DNA of 13,764 nt from positions 2,949-16,712 of the forward strand of contig JAAOMT010000133.1 of the NCBI GenBank assembly GCA_016748015.1, read 5' to 3'. The translations under genes were made by a program, and so were the position numbers. The stretch is from Geosiphon pyriformis (taxonomy: Eukaryota > Glomeromycota > Glomeromycetes > Archaeosporales > Geosiphonaceae). This document shows, in pieces, positions 1 through 8,527 of this stretch; position 1 is the first letter of the stretch, and each line of letters opens with the position of its first letter. The notes below the pieces were generated by a model, which worked only from the letters and a program-made list of their open reading frames with translations, did not search any database and was not told the origin of the DNA.

Positions 1-231
1 GCCCAAAACTCGAAATTTTCTCAATGACAATTTAAAGTGGACTCACCAAAAGATTTTGTTCTCTTTGAGCTCAATAAATACGCAATTCTAAATAATTCTT
101 TCAACGAAAAAGATTTTGATTTATTTTTGAGTTAATCATCATTGATTCACAAGCAAAAATTTTCCCTTTAATTGATTTCTCGAATGATGACGTTTGTTGT
201 GGAAAGCTTGAGGTAAGCAGGAAGAACCCTT
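1..231 (+). other. Coding-like left edge, possible 3' end of a gene entering from the left
   Basis: Three overlapping forward frames in the first 230 bases look more like coding sequence than the spacer that follows. The best is 28-135 (stop TAA 133-135): about 35 codons, many of RNY type, with a peptide rich in Asp, Phe, Leu and Asn. It could be a terminal exon entered at the AG at 36-37, which would give phase 1. A second frame is open from 121 to 228 (stop TAA 229-231) and is crossed by a good donor-like GTAAGC at 213. A third is open from 2 to 91. The frames exclude each other, so either one is a real exon or this is an eroded gene with frame shifts. I recognise no domain. The assignment is weak because the gene body would lie outside the window. 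Confidence 0.25.
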
Positions 232-274
232 AAACTAAATTTTTCTTTCACTCTGTTTTATCTGCATATGTTTC

Positions 275-308
275 AATAAATCTATTCTTTGATCATTAGT
301 TAAATAAA
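275..308 (+). promoter_or_regulatory. Two AATAAA poly(A)-signal candidates
   Basis: AATAAA occurs at 275-280 and 303-308, about 140-170 bases after the stop at 133-135. That placement would suit 3' end formation for a gene entering from the left. In DNA this A+T-rich the hexamer is common by chance, so the call rests on position only. Confidence 0.2.
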
Positions 309-309
309 T

Positions 310-393
310 ATGAAAAAAATTATCGTTCAAAGGAAAATTCACGCGAAACTTGAGTGTGTACGATTAAAAGGTTTGGAGTACAAATTGACCTGA
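310..393 (+). CDS. Possible 27-codon small ORF or exon remnant
   Basis: An ATG at 310 opens a 27-codon frame ending in TGA at 391-393. The peptide is strongly basic (many Lys and Arg) with one Cys, and its local base composition is less A+T-rich than the surroundings (it contains ACGCG and GTGTGTACG). There is no signal peptide, no membrane segment and no recognisable motif. The ATG overlaps the end of an AATAAA signal, which argues against it being an independent gene. An open frame this short is expected many times by chance at this composition. It is listed because it sits beside other coding-like pieces at the left edge and could belong to the same eroded or partial gene. Confidence 0.12.
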   Translation: MKKIIVQRKIHAKLECVRLKGLEYKLT

Positions 394-1640
394 ATGAATA
401 ATTGACAGCTTTGTTCCACTAAAAACTTAGTAATCAATTACACTATTATGTAACCACCGCTTTTAGAAAGTGATGTATTACTTATATGATAGGTATTCCA
501 GTTGATATATCATATAATTTAAGACAAAAGAAATTGGCATTTATTTGAATATTTTTCATCTTCACAAATCATCGAATAAGATATTTTCTAATACAAGAAA
601 ATTCATTGAAGAAGAAATCTGCATGCGTTTTGGACATTTAAAAATGTAAGTCTTTGATGGCATTTATCGTCATTCCTTTCATAACATCTCGGAAAAAATA
701 TCAGATATTCGTTGATTCTTTTTCATTTTCAAAGTATAGAATATAAGATAAATCCTGGATTGGAAATTTATTTAACTGACACTACATAAATTTTCTGAAG
801 ATGGAAGGTATTTATTTTAATATTAAAATCAAAAATATTATTATAAATTTATGAGATAGTTCATGTGAATTTTTTCTAAAGAAGATTCCTTTTTTTTTGT
901 TTCGTATCCGAGACTAGATATTTAATCTAGAATTCAAAATATTGACAAGTTTCATTGGAATCAGATTTTAAAAGAACAAATCATAATCTTAACATTTGGG
1001 ATGGTGAAATAAAAAAATTTAAGCAGTCCCAAAACTTAAATTTCTAATAAATCAAATTTTTATTCAGTGTAACTCTTTGGAATATTTTTTTGAATCTAAA
1101 ATTTAATATTAATTATTATTTGATATTTTTTCTGTGGTAAACTTTAGCTTTGTCGAAGAAATTAGAATTTTGAAAACGAATGAACCAATGTAAAAAATAC
1201 AAATTTGTGTCATGTTCACCTAAGCAAAATTTATTGGAGTATGCATTTTTAACGGAATTTCAAAGATTCTTGCAAAGAATGTACATGAATCTTTTTGAAT
1301 GAAATTTTTTAAATCTTTATGTAAATTGTTTACACGTTTAATTCGATCAAATGTGTACGCAGCCCCCAGATCTTTGAGAAACAAATTTCAAGAAATTTAC
1401 TTGATAATAAATTGAGTAGGTTATTGAACACACGAATCGAACATTTTCATTAAATATTTTTACTGGGTTCTAAAAAAAGAACCCTAATTTGTAACAAACC
1501 TTAAATTAATGAATGTTTTCGCCCTAATTCTAAACATTCTGCGCTTTGTGAAAGGGTAAAATGCACAATGATTATGTAAATTCTATTACACACAACACTG
1601 TATTCCATTAAAGAATATAACATTGTCGTAGTCATGCCAT
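394..1640. other. Intergenic or intronic spacer
   Basis: A+T-rich but less extreme than later spacers. No frame exceeds about 55 codons. Short open frames on both strands near 1220-1450 (reverse 1223-1387, forward 1325-1450) overlap each other in a more mixed-composition patch and match nothing I recognise. A donor-like GTAAGT follows a 43-codon open frame at about 645, but no matching acceptor or partner exon is evident. Confidence 0.5.
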
Positions 1641-1666
1641 CAATAATTTTATTTTATTTTTAATAG

Positions 1667-1784
1667 TTACATTCTTGGAAAATCAAAGGAAAAGCCAAAA
1701 TCAAATGAGATCTTCTTTACTGGTAAAACTGAGGCTAGGCTAATCAAAGCTTTTAGTTTTCCTGGATATACAGTTGGGGTTTAA
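1667..1784 (+). other. Exon-like segment, unproven
   Basis: A T-rich tract ending in TAG at 1664-1666 (acceptor-like, resembling the TAG acceptors of the main gene) is followed by a frame open from 1668 to the stop TAA at 1782-1784: 38 codons with a basic, Lys/Ser-rich first half and an aromatic, Gly-containing end. It could be the terminal exon of an unseen gene. No upstream exon with a matching donor could be placed with confidence, and 38 open codons are well within chance at this A+T content. Confidence 0.15.
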
Positions 1785-4100
1785 ATTTTTAGCATTGGGA
1801 TTTGGTTTGAGTAACTCTGATAACCTTAAACAAATAAGATTTTCTTTAATTGGTTTAATATTTTTATATTGTTGAAAAAGGATGCATGTTTCGAACTTGA
1901 ATTAAAAATTTCTTTGCTCTTGATCAAACTTCAGAAAAGAAAATGTACCACACTTTCATACCAGGACATTCTGCGTTAAAATATTTTTAACAAGATTTTA
2001 AAGTTTGAAAACTTTTAATTGGCTTATAATATGCACCTATTTTCATGATTCTTTAGAAAAAGTCTTTGTGTAAATACCTTTTTGGTCAAATTTTTTTCGA
2101 AAAAAAATTTTCTTATTTCCAATTTCGAATTAGTGGATTTAAAATAAACCAGTTCATTTTTGCTTTTAATTCGAAAATTTCATTTAATAACAATATACTA
2201 ATAGTGAATTTTTATTTAAAAAAAATTGTCCTAGTATTCTAGTTTTATAATATATAATTAATTAAATAATTCAATAGCCATTATGAAAAAAATAATTATA
2301 ATAATTATTATTATTAGAAAAAATACCGTTTTAGGATTTGGAATATTCTAGAAAAATATTGTATTAAGTTGATTTCATTTTCAAAAATTCTTGGATTATT
2401 ATTATTACTTAACACTTGTAATTTTTGCTTAAATTCTAAAATTGGTTTTAATTTATTAATAAAATTACTAAATATTTTTGAATGACTTTAAATATTTCAT
2501 AAATAATTCTACTTTTTTGAATGACTTAAATTATTAAAATATGTTCAATTCTCTAATCAATGTAAATAAAAATCTTCATTTCAACATGAATCAAACACCA
2601 ATTTGAACTGTTTTCAATAAATAAAATTTTTCGCGCATTACATTAAGAATATCATAATCGACATAAACAAAATTTGTTTTTGCTTTTTGTTTTTTTTTAT
2701 ATTTTAATAAATAAATAATTATTTACATTCTTTTTTGGTTCTAAACATATCTGTGTGTTTAAAAAATTAATCTAATTTCGTATTTATTAATGAATAATTT
2801 AATTAATTTTTTGTTGAATGACTATTTGTTATTGTTTAAAAAAAATTGTTTTTTGTTTATAAATATTGAATCTCCCATGGTTAAACAATTCAAAAGTTTA
2901 TTTGGATGCGTAAATTCTGGTTAATTCGATATTCTCTATTTTTGAATTCAATTATTGATAAAGTAATTGTGATTTTTTCACCTTTTATTGGAAAAGATTT
3001 TTTTCGTGTTCATCTTTGTCAAAATATGGCTAGAATAATTTTTTAAATTGGATCAATTTCTTTTTTACAATTTATATATTAACATAAATAATTTGTTAAA
3101 TTTTATTGTCATTGCTTTTGTTAAAATAATAATTTAAAAAATTGAAAATTAAATAAATTTTTATTTAATTTAATCAATAAATAACTATATAATTAAATTT
3201 TTTTATATTAATTATAAATTGAAATTAAAATTCATTATTTTGTATCCTTGAAACATTAATTATATATTTATTAAAAATTCACTTAATATTATTTTTCTAT
3301 ATTGTCATAAAAAAAATACTATATTAATACTTGTGTTTTTTGGAATTAAAACTTAATTTTGAAATTTTGAAGAATCATTTTTAATATCTCCTTTTTTTAT
3401 TTATAGATCTCTTAATAAAATACAAAAATATTTATAAATCCTGATTGTAAAATAAAAATCCAAAAAGTGTATTTAAAACATTAAAAAAAAAAATTTTATT
3501 TTATTATATGTAATTAATATTATTTTTGATAACTATATATTTAAGTTATTGTTATGATAAAAAATTGAGTTGATTTTGGTCATAGAAAAAGAAATAAAAG
3601 AAATAATTTTATTTTATGAATAGATGATAAAGTCAAGATTATACATTTGTTATTATATTAAATAAAAAGTAAAAAAACCCTGATAGTTTTAATTAAAGCT
3701 ATAATATCTAATAAAATAATTATTAATAAAAAGTGAATGATTTTTAGTATTTAAAAGAAATATTTTTAGGCTAAAATGAAGTTTATTTCTCAAATATAAG
3801 AAATCTAATTACATGATCAAAAGTTTTAAGATTAATAAAAACGTTATAGTTTTTTAACTTTTTTTCCAAAAATTTAGCTATATGAATTTTATTCTTAATT
3901 TGAGAACAAAGTTCCAGTGGAGAGTACGATAAAACGACCTTTAAATGTAAACTTATGAGAAGAAAACATTTTTGATCAAGGAGCCCAAAATAATTAGTTT
4001 TTAATGCGCATTTTTAAGATTTTTCATATGAATCTTTTCCTGTGAATAGAACCAATCAAAAGCATGATATCATCTTAAAATTTGAGCCATTTATGCGATA
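1785..4100. other. Very A+T-rich intergenic spacer
   Basis: No credible gene. A+T content rises from about 2100, with many runs of A or T, TTA/TAA-type low-complexity patches (for example 2290-2325, built from AATAATTAT units) and poly-A or poly-T runs up to about ten bases. Composition becomes more mixed again from about 3890, on approach to the gene that starts at 4261. Confidence 0.6.
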
Positions 4101-4101
4101 A

Positions 4102-4182
4102 TTGTTTGGTTTGCTCAAAGCTTTGAAAGATGATGAAATTGATGAATTATGTGACTACATCATTTTTAAGTTATCAGGTTAA
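4102..4182 (+). other. Short coding-like frame just upstream of the main gene
   Basis: A frame open from 4102 to the TAA at 4180-4182 encodes 26 residues with an amphipathic Leu/Asp/Glu/Lys pattern (a KDDEIDE run followed by aromatic and aliphatic residues). It has no ATG and is bounded upstream by TAA 4099-4101. An AG at 4119-4120 could act as an acceptor. It may be the end of an upstream exon, a remnant, or chance. The TATA-like box of the main gene begins one base after its stop codon. Confidence 0.12.
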
Positions 4183-4190
4183 TATATAAA
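4183..4190 (+). promoter_or_regulatory. TATA-like box upstream of the coiled-coil gene
   Basis: TATATAAA lies 71-78 bases before the start codon. A transcription start 25-32 bases downstream would leave a short 5' leader of about 40-50 nt. TATA-like words are frequent here, so position is the main argument. An alternative is that the T-run ending in AG at 4220-4221 is a splice acceptor (5' UTR intron or trans-splice site), with the promoter further upstream. Confidence 0.3.
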
Positions 4191-4260
4191 AACTAGTTAG
4201 GGTATGATTTATTTTTTTTAGAGAAAAATTCAGAATATAGCTTTAAAACTTTTATAAAAG

Positions 4261-4398
4261 ATGAATGAGTCGGGAAGTGAGTCCTATTCAAAAGAAAATA
4301 ATGCTGATTTAGAACAAAGGAAGATGAACTCGGGAAATTCGTCCGATGAAAAATCTTCTGAAACAAGTTGCAAAGAAAATAATTCAGATGAGCCTAGA
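4261..4398 (+). repeat. Internal duplication in exon 1
   Basis: Two diverged copies of a roughly 65-75 nt unit lie head to tail, from 4261 and from 4324. Both begin with ATGAA followed closely by TCGGGAA, and both later carry a (C/G)AAAGAAAATAAT-like block. In protein terms, Met-Asn-...-Ser-Gly and Lys-Glu-Asn-Asn recur in residues 1-21 and 22-46. This suggests the acidic N-terminus grew by tandem duplication. Confidence 0.6.
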
Positions 4399-6253
4399 TC
4401 TAATAATGGAATCACAAATCATATTTCTGGGGATTCTGTTTCTCAATCGAACGAACCTGGTATGTATTGGTTCAAAGAGAAAAAGTTTAACAACTTAAGC
4501 GAGATCTGTTCAATTTTTGAACTATTAATCGAGACGACAACAAAAAATCTGCTTCAATTCCTGTGACATACTAGGTGAAATGTTAATCAATATAGCTGAA
4601 GAGACCAATAAACCTTTGACGGAAACCTCTTCAAATTCAGATATTGGTAGTTGATAAATGTTTTTTAACTTGATAGAACTTTGCAGTTAATGTTTTATTG
4701 ACCCATATTTTAGCTACCTCCCCTTCAGATTTACTTGATTTTTTCGAAGACGGGAAAAATTTGTGGAGAACAGAAAATCAGCCTGTATCTATTGATGGTA
4801 AGCGCCTAGTAAAGAGAAAGACATTTCAAGCGAGATCATCTTGATCCGTTATTAATTTCATGTGATACATTTAGGAGATTCCCAAAACGAGAAAAATCAC
4901 AATCTTGAGGAAGAAACCGAGGCAAAAAAAATATCATCAGCAGAAGAACCGATTAATGTTCGAGGTAAGCTACCCCTTGATAATTTGTAAAGGAAAGGCT
5001 AATTATTTTCTTATTTCCTCATTTATAACATTTTCGTGACAATTTTAGAACAAAAGGATCATATATCCCCATTATTTAATCAACAAGACAAGTTATCTCA
5101 TGAATTAAAATCCTATCATACTTCATTTAAAGAACACCAATCATCTTGTGAGGCAAATCGAGAAGAAATCAAGACTAAGATTCAAGAGCAAAATGCCTTT
5201 GCAGCCAAGATAAATGCACTTTTTGAATTGCTCCAAGAAAAGCAAACCTCTGAGGAGGTAAACAGAGAAGAGCTTAAATCTCAAGTGCTCAAACTTCAAA
5301 ATAATAACGAATGTCTTGGAAAAGAACTCTCAAAAGCGTTCGCCAGTAACGAACGACTTGAACAGCTGATTGCTGACATGAAATTGTCTATTGATACGAT
5401 GGATACTCGTATCAAAGAATGGAATTCCCATTTACAATCTCTTGAAACTGAGTTGAATTCGGTCAATAACATCATAGGTAGTCAGGGAGTACAGGTCACA
5501 GAAGTGAGCTCTCACATGCAAGCAATTGCTCAAGATGTGGCAGAAGTGGACAGGGCCATTCAAATGTTAAGAACAAGTTCACAAGAAGTTAAAGAAAGTG
5601 GCGAAGTAATGAGAAAACAGATTGAAGAGAATAAAAATCTTATAATGAACCTTCAGACCGAGGTTAATAAAATTCAGGATGCGAAGCATGAGATAACTCA
5701 AAAGATTCAAGATTTGAATTCAGAGTTAATTCGTAAGAAAGTTCTTAACGATGGATTCCGTAAGATTGAATTAAATACCGCTGATTTATATAAAAAGATA
5801 ACCAAGCTTCAAAAGTTTTTAGAAGATATCGATACCTTTAATAATGAGCTCAACTCAAAGGTGTTACACTTGGAGGAAAAATATCAGGAAGTGATTAAGA
5901 CACCTCAAAGACTTGCCCATTTTGAACAACATCTAAAAGAGATTCAGGAAGAATCAAAATCTTTCGTAGAAGAAAAAACCAGATTGAGGAACCATGTTCA
6001 AAAAGAGTTGGGAAAATTCGATAAATTAGTCAATGAAGTTCGCAGGGAGATTAACAAGTCTATCGCCAGCAACAATAGTGTTCAAGAGGAATTTGACAAA
6101 AAATTATTAATAATTTCAACGCGATTTCAGAAGGATTTTGATAAACTTTGTCGAAAAGTTGAAAGGGGAGAGAAGTTGAACTTTGCAAGTATGATAATTA
6201 TATGCCTTACTCTGGTAGTTTTTGCAGCTGTAGCGATTTATGAAGGAGCTTGA
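4261..6253 (+). CDS. Tail-anchored coiled-coil protein, five exons, 549 aa
   Basis: Spliced model: exons 4261-4459, 4575-4646, 4714-4797, 4875-4964 and 5049-6253 (1650 nt, 549 residues). The start is the ATG at 4261, because TAA at 4255-4257 is in frame just upstream and A is at -3. Residues 1 to about 150 are acidic and rich in Ser, Asn and Glu, probably disordered. From about 155 to 520 the sequence is rich in Glu, Lys, Gln and Leu with heptad-like spacing and very few prolines (156 and 434), hence a long coiled coil. Residues 527-546 are an uninterrupted hydrophobic helix followed only by Glu-Gly-Ala, preceded by a charged Arg-Gly-Glu-Lys. There is no signal peptide. This is the layout of a tail-anchored membrane protein facing the cytosol, for example a tether or scaffold on ER, Golgi or mitochondria. 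It lacks the Pro-rich end of KASH proteins. I do not recognise the family. The gene model is strongly supported; the role is inference. Confidence 0.85.
4460..4574 (+). other. Intron 1 (115 nt, phase 1)
   Basis: Donor GTATGT, acceptor ACATACTAG. Splicing joins G (4459) to GT (4575) to give Gly67 and removes an in-frame TGA at 4564-4566. If the intron is retained, the product is a truncated 101-residue protein without the coiled coil or membrane anchor. A TATTAAT word at about 4524 is a possible branch site. Confidence 0.85.
4647..4713 (+). other. Intron 2 (67 nt, phase 1)
   Basis: Donor GTAGTT, weaker than the other three, and acceptor CATATTTTAG. Splicing joins G (4646) to CT (4714) to give Ala91. 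The intron begins GTAGTTGATAAATG and carries stops in frame, so it must be removed for the reading frame to continue. Confidence 0.83.
4798..4874 (+). other. Intron 3 (77 nt, phase 1)
   Basis: Donor GTAAGC (strong) and acceptor ATACATTTAG. Splicing joins G (4797) to GA (4875) to give Gly119. An ATTAAT word lies about 25 nt before the acceptor and could be the branch site. Confidence 0.87.
4965..5048 (+). other. Intron 4 (84 nt, phase 1)
   Basis: Donor GTAAGC and acceptor ACAATTTTAG, preceded by a T/C-rich tract (TTTTCTTATTTCCTC). Splicing joins G (4964) to AA (5049) to give Glu149. The intron contains an ATG at 5036 that happens to be in frame with exon 5. That ATG is not a credible start because the upstream exons continue the frame across four consistent splice junctions. 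Confidence 0.87.
5144..5299 (+). repeat. Two-copy, 35-residue repeat in the coiled coil
   Basis: A Ser-x-Glu-x-Asn-Arg-Glu-Glu-(Ile/Leu)-Lys motif occurs at residues 181-190 and again at 216-225 of the spliced protein. The offset is exactly 35 residues, which is five heptads (105 nt). This fits a tandem duplication that kept the coiled-coil register. Confidence 0.6.
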
Positions 6254-6426
6254 ACCTTTGATTCTAAGGAAAACAGCCAATAAGTAATTTTATTTTGAAT
6301 ATGTTAAAAATTTAAATGTAGTTATCTAGGTGGCACATTCATTAATGCTAATTTGTAAAATTTTGTGTAAAAGTTTTATGAGCTAATTTTTCATAGACTA
6401 TGAGTTAGAAGAATATAGCATTTAAT

Positions 6427-6432
6427 ATTAAA
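6427..6432 (+). promoter_or_regulatory. Candidate poly(A) signal for the coiled-coil gene
   Basis: ATTAAA lies about 175 bases after the stop codon and is followed by a T/G-rich stretch (TTTAGGGTTTTTTGTG), as expected of a cleavage region. Other candidates are ATTAAA at 6550-6555 and the first canonical AATAAA downstream at 6731-6736. Confidence 0.3.
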
Positions 6433-6436
6433 GAAT

Positions 6437-7480
6437 GTCATTTAGGGTTTTTTGTGATTAACTTATTCTTTCAAACTGATTATTTTTATAGTAAAAAAAA
6501 AAACTTGAAAGTTCTTCAAGAAACTCTAATGATTTCCATAGCAAAAAGCATTAAAATTTTATGCTGGATTTATTATTCGTATCATTCATAAACGTATTTT
6601 ATCAGAATTTATTGGGAATATATATATATATATATGTCAAAATGTGAAAATATCAACGCATTCAGTAATTTTTAAATAATTTTTGTAATTTATTATAAAC
6701 AAAAAAGTTTTTTCTGAATTTTCTTTTCAAAATAAAACAAATGACCATGAGAAAAAAATTTGACAAAGTTATTATTTTTTAAAAAATGAAAAAGATTTTC
6801 ATGATACTAATTATAAAATTTATTATTTGTTAATAAAAATTAAATAGTTTATAATATTATTTTATAAATTTTATAAAAAAAATAATAAAGCAAAATAAAA
6901 AAAAAATATTTTTAATTTAAATTTCATTGAACATTTATGGAATGAGTAATTAAAATGACATATTAATAAAAGGCCCAAGAAGTTTTTTTTTAGAGTTTTT
7001 ACAAAAAAAAAAAAAATTTGAAACAAATATTTTATTTATTTAAAAATTTAAAATTCTAATTTAATCTTTAATTAAATTATTTTTGTTATTTAAATTAATC
7101 GACCAATTATAAAAATTTAAAATTTAAAAGTTTTCAAAATAATTATCTTATTCATACTTTTTAAAAATTAATCAAACATTATATAATCAACTTTTCACAA
7201 AAAATGATGTCAAAATACTTGTTTGAAATCATAAAATTTTTAATTTGATAACTTTATATTTCTGATTATCTCACACACTATGAATGAGCATTATCAATTA
7301 AAAATCTAAGGCATAATAAATTAAATATTCATATTGCTGCTTATATAATTTAATTTTTGAAGGTTGAGTCATTTAAACTTTCTGTAAAAATTATATTAGC
7401 GTTGCTATTCTTCTAGAATAATGTTTATTAAAAAAAATATATTACAATTACATAATACTATTTTTTTTTTTTTTTACTTT
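6437..7480. other. A+T-rich spacer with homopolymers and an (AT)n tract
   Basis: No gene seen. It contains an (AT)9 dinucleotide tract at 6618-6635, an A14 run at 7003-7016 and a T15 run at 7461-7475. Open frames are all short. Confidence 0.6.
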
Positions 7481-7760
7481 GGATTAGGATATTGTCAGCT
7501 TTTAGCTAGTATGCTGATTATTTAGTGCTATATTATCTAAGGAAATTAGTTTTCCGCAGCTGGTTTTTCAGCTGTAAAACTACCAAAGTTTGTCACAAAA
7601 TCAATTGATTACTTAATGCACTTGTATATTGTATCTTATTTTTTTTTTTTTTGAGGTAACCTTTTTTGAAGTGACAAATTAGAGCTACTCTGGTCTGTGG
7701 TGCTTTCGTTCGAGCGTAAAAAATTTATTGATGACACAATTAAAATATATTTTGTGAGAT
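7481..7760. other. Less A+T-rich island, non-coding as far as visible
   Basis: The island contains two CAGCTG palindromes at 7557-7562 and 7569-7574 and a T14 run at 7639-7652. It also holds inverted 8-mers TTTGTCAC (7589-7596) and GTGACAAA (7671-7678), which could bound a roughly 90-base structure or a miniature-element scrap. No open frame of interest. Confidence 0.35.
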
Positions 7761-7780
7761 AAAGTATTTTTTAATATATG

Positions 7781-7801
7781 TATATATATATATATATATA
7801 A
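7781..7801. repeat. (TA)n microsatellite
   Basis: An uninterrupted TA dinucleotide run of about 21 bases, preceded by a related interrupted stretch (TTAATATATG). Confidence 0.9.
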
Positions 7802-8126
7802 TTTTAATATCTCGGTTACCTAGCTATAGATAACACCAAAAATCAAATATATAGCTTCATGAGAACCAGATATAATATGAGAATTAGGTAAAAATTACTA
7901 TATATGTTGCTAACGTTGAGATTAAGTAAAAGATTAAATTTTGGAACAAAATTTTTTCTTTAAATTATAAATTTTTGTTGGAAGCATCATTTTTGTTTCT
8001 GGATTTCGAAAAAATTCCAAATTTCAAAATTGTCTAAAGCTTACGAAAAAAAAGATTCAAAGAAACCAAAAATGGTCATTCAAAAATATAGGTTAAAAAA
8101 GAGCTGAGTAAAATATTTAAAATACA

Positions 8127-8134
8127 GTGAGTGA

Positions 8135-8164
<30 letters not shown>
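8127..8164 (+). repeat. GTGA/GT microsatellite inside the left terminal repeat
   Basis: Three GTGA units (8127-8138) followed by thirteen GT units (8139-8164) lie between the CAGTG tip and the ACAAAAAA block. The right terminal repeat has only GTGTT at the equivalent place, so the array probably grew by slippage after insertion. Confidence 0.85.
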
Positions 8165-8166
<2 letters not shown>

Positions 8167-8527
8167 CAAAAAACTTAAAACATCAACAGATAAAAGTTAT
8201 TACATAAAAACTTTTCTTATCCAATCAGTAATCAAATAAAAAGTTCACCATTGCCAAAGCGGAATTAATTTGCAGCTTTGTTTATAATTCACATTAGAAA
8301 TAAATCTGTCAATAAAAGAATATAGCAAGAAAAAGCTGATCTCCTCCTGAAGTGAGTAAACGTTCCCCTTCTAAAATTAATTAAGATCACAAAAGGCGGT
8401 AATAGTCGTCGTAAGGAAAATACGGAACAATATGTTCATAAGAATTCTTTGTTTTTTTGCTAATAAATTAGATAGATAGGGGAGTAGACATTTCATATTG
8501 TACAATTGGTAAACATTTTAAAATCAC

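Noticed and set aside
520-653. Forward 43-codon open frame followed by a GTAAGT donor-like site
   Set aside because: No acceptor, no ATG-led start and no downstream partner exon could be placed; the length is within chance.
1223-1387. Reverse-strand 55-codon open frame, overlapped by a forward 42-codon frame (1325-1450)
   Set aside because: A rough estimate of stop frequency at this A+T content gives more than ten open runs of this length by chance across six frames. No motif was recognised.
4261-4566. A separate 101-residue protein
   Set aside because: It is exon 1 read into intron 1. The GTATGT donor at 4460 and the matching acceptor at 4573-4574 restore the long frame.
5036-6253. A 405-codon single-exon gene starting at ATG 5036
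   Set aside because: The ATG lies 13 bases before a good acceptor (TTTTAG at 5043-5048). Four upstream exons continue the same frame through consistent phase-1 junctions, so the real start is 4261.
4261-6253. A schistosome micro-exon gene or aphid bicycle-type effector, because of symmetric short exons
   Set aside because: There is no signal peptide and no paired-cysteine motif. The exons are larger than true micro-exons, and the protein ends in a membrane anchor.
6170-6253. KASH-type nuclear envelope anchor
   Set aside because: The membrane helix is followed by only Glu-Gly-Ala. The longer luminal tail and Pro-rich terminus of KASH domains are absent.
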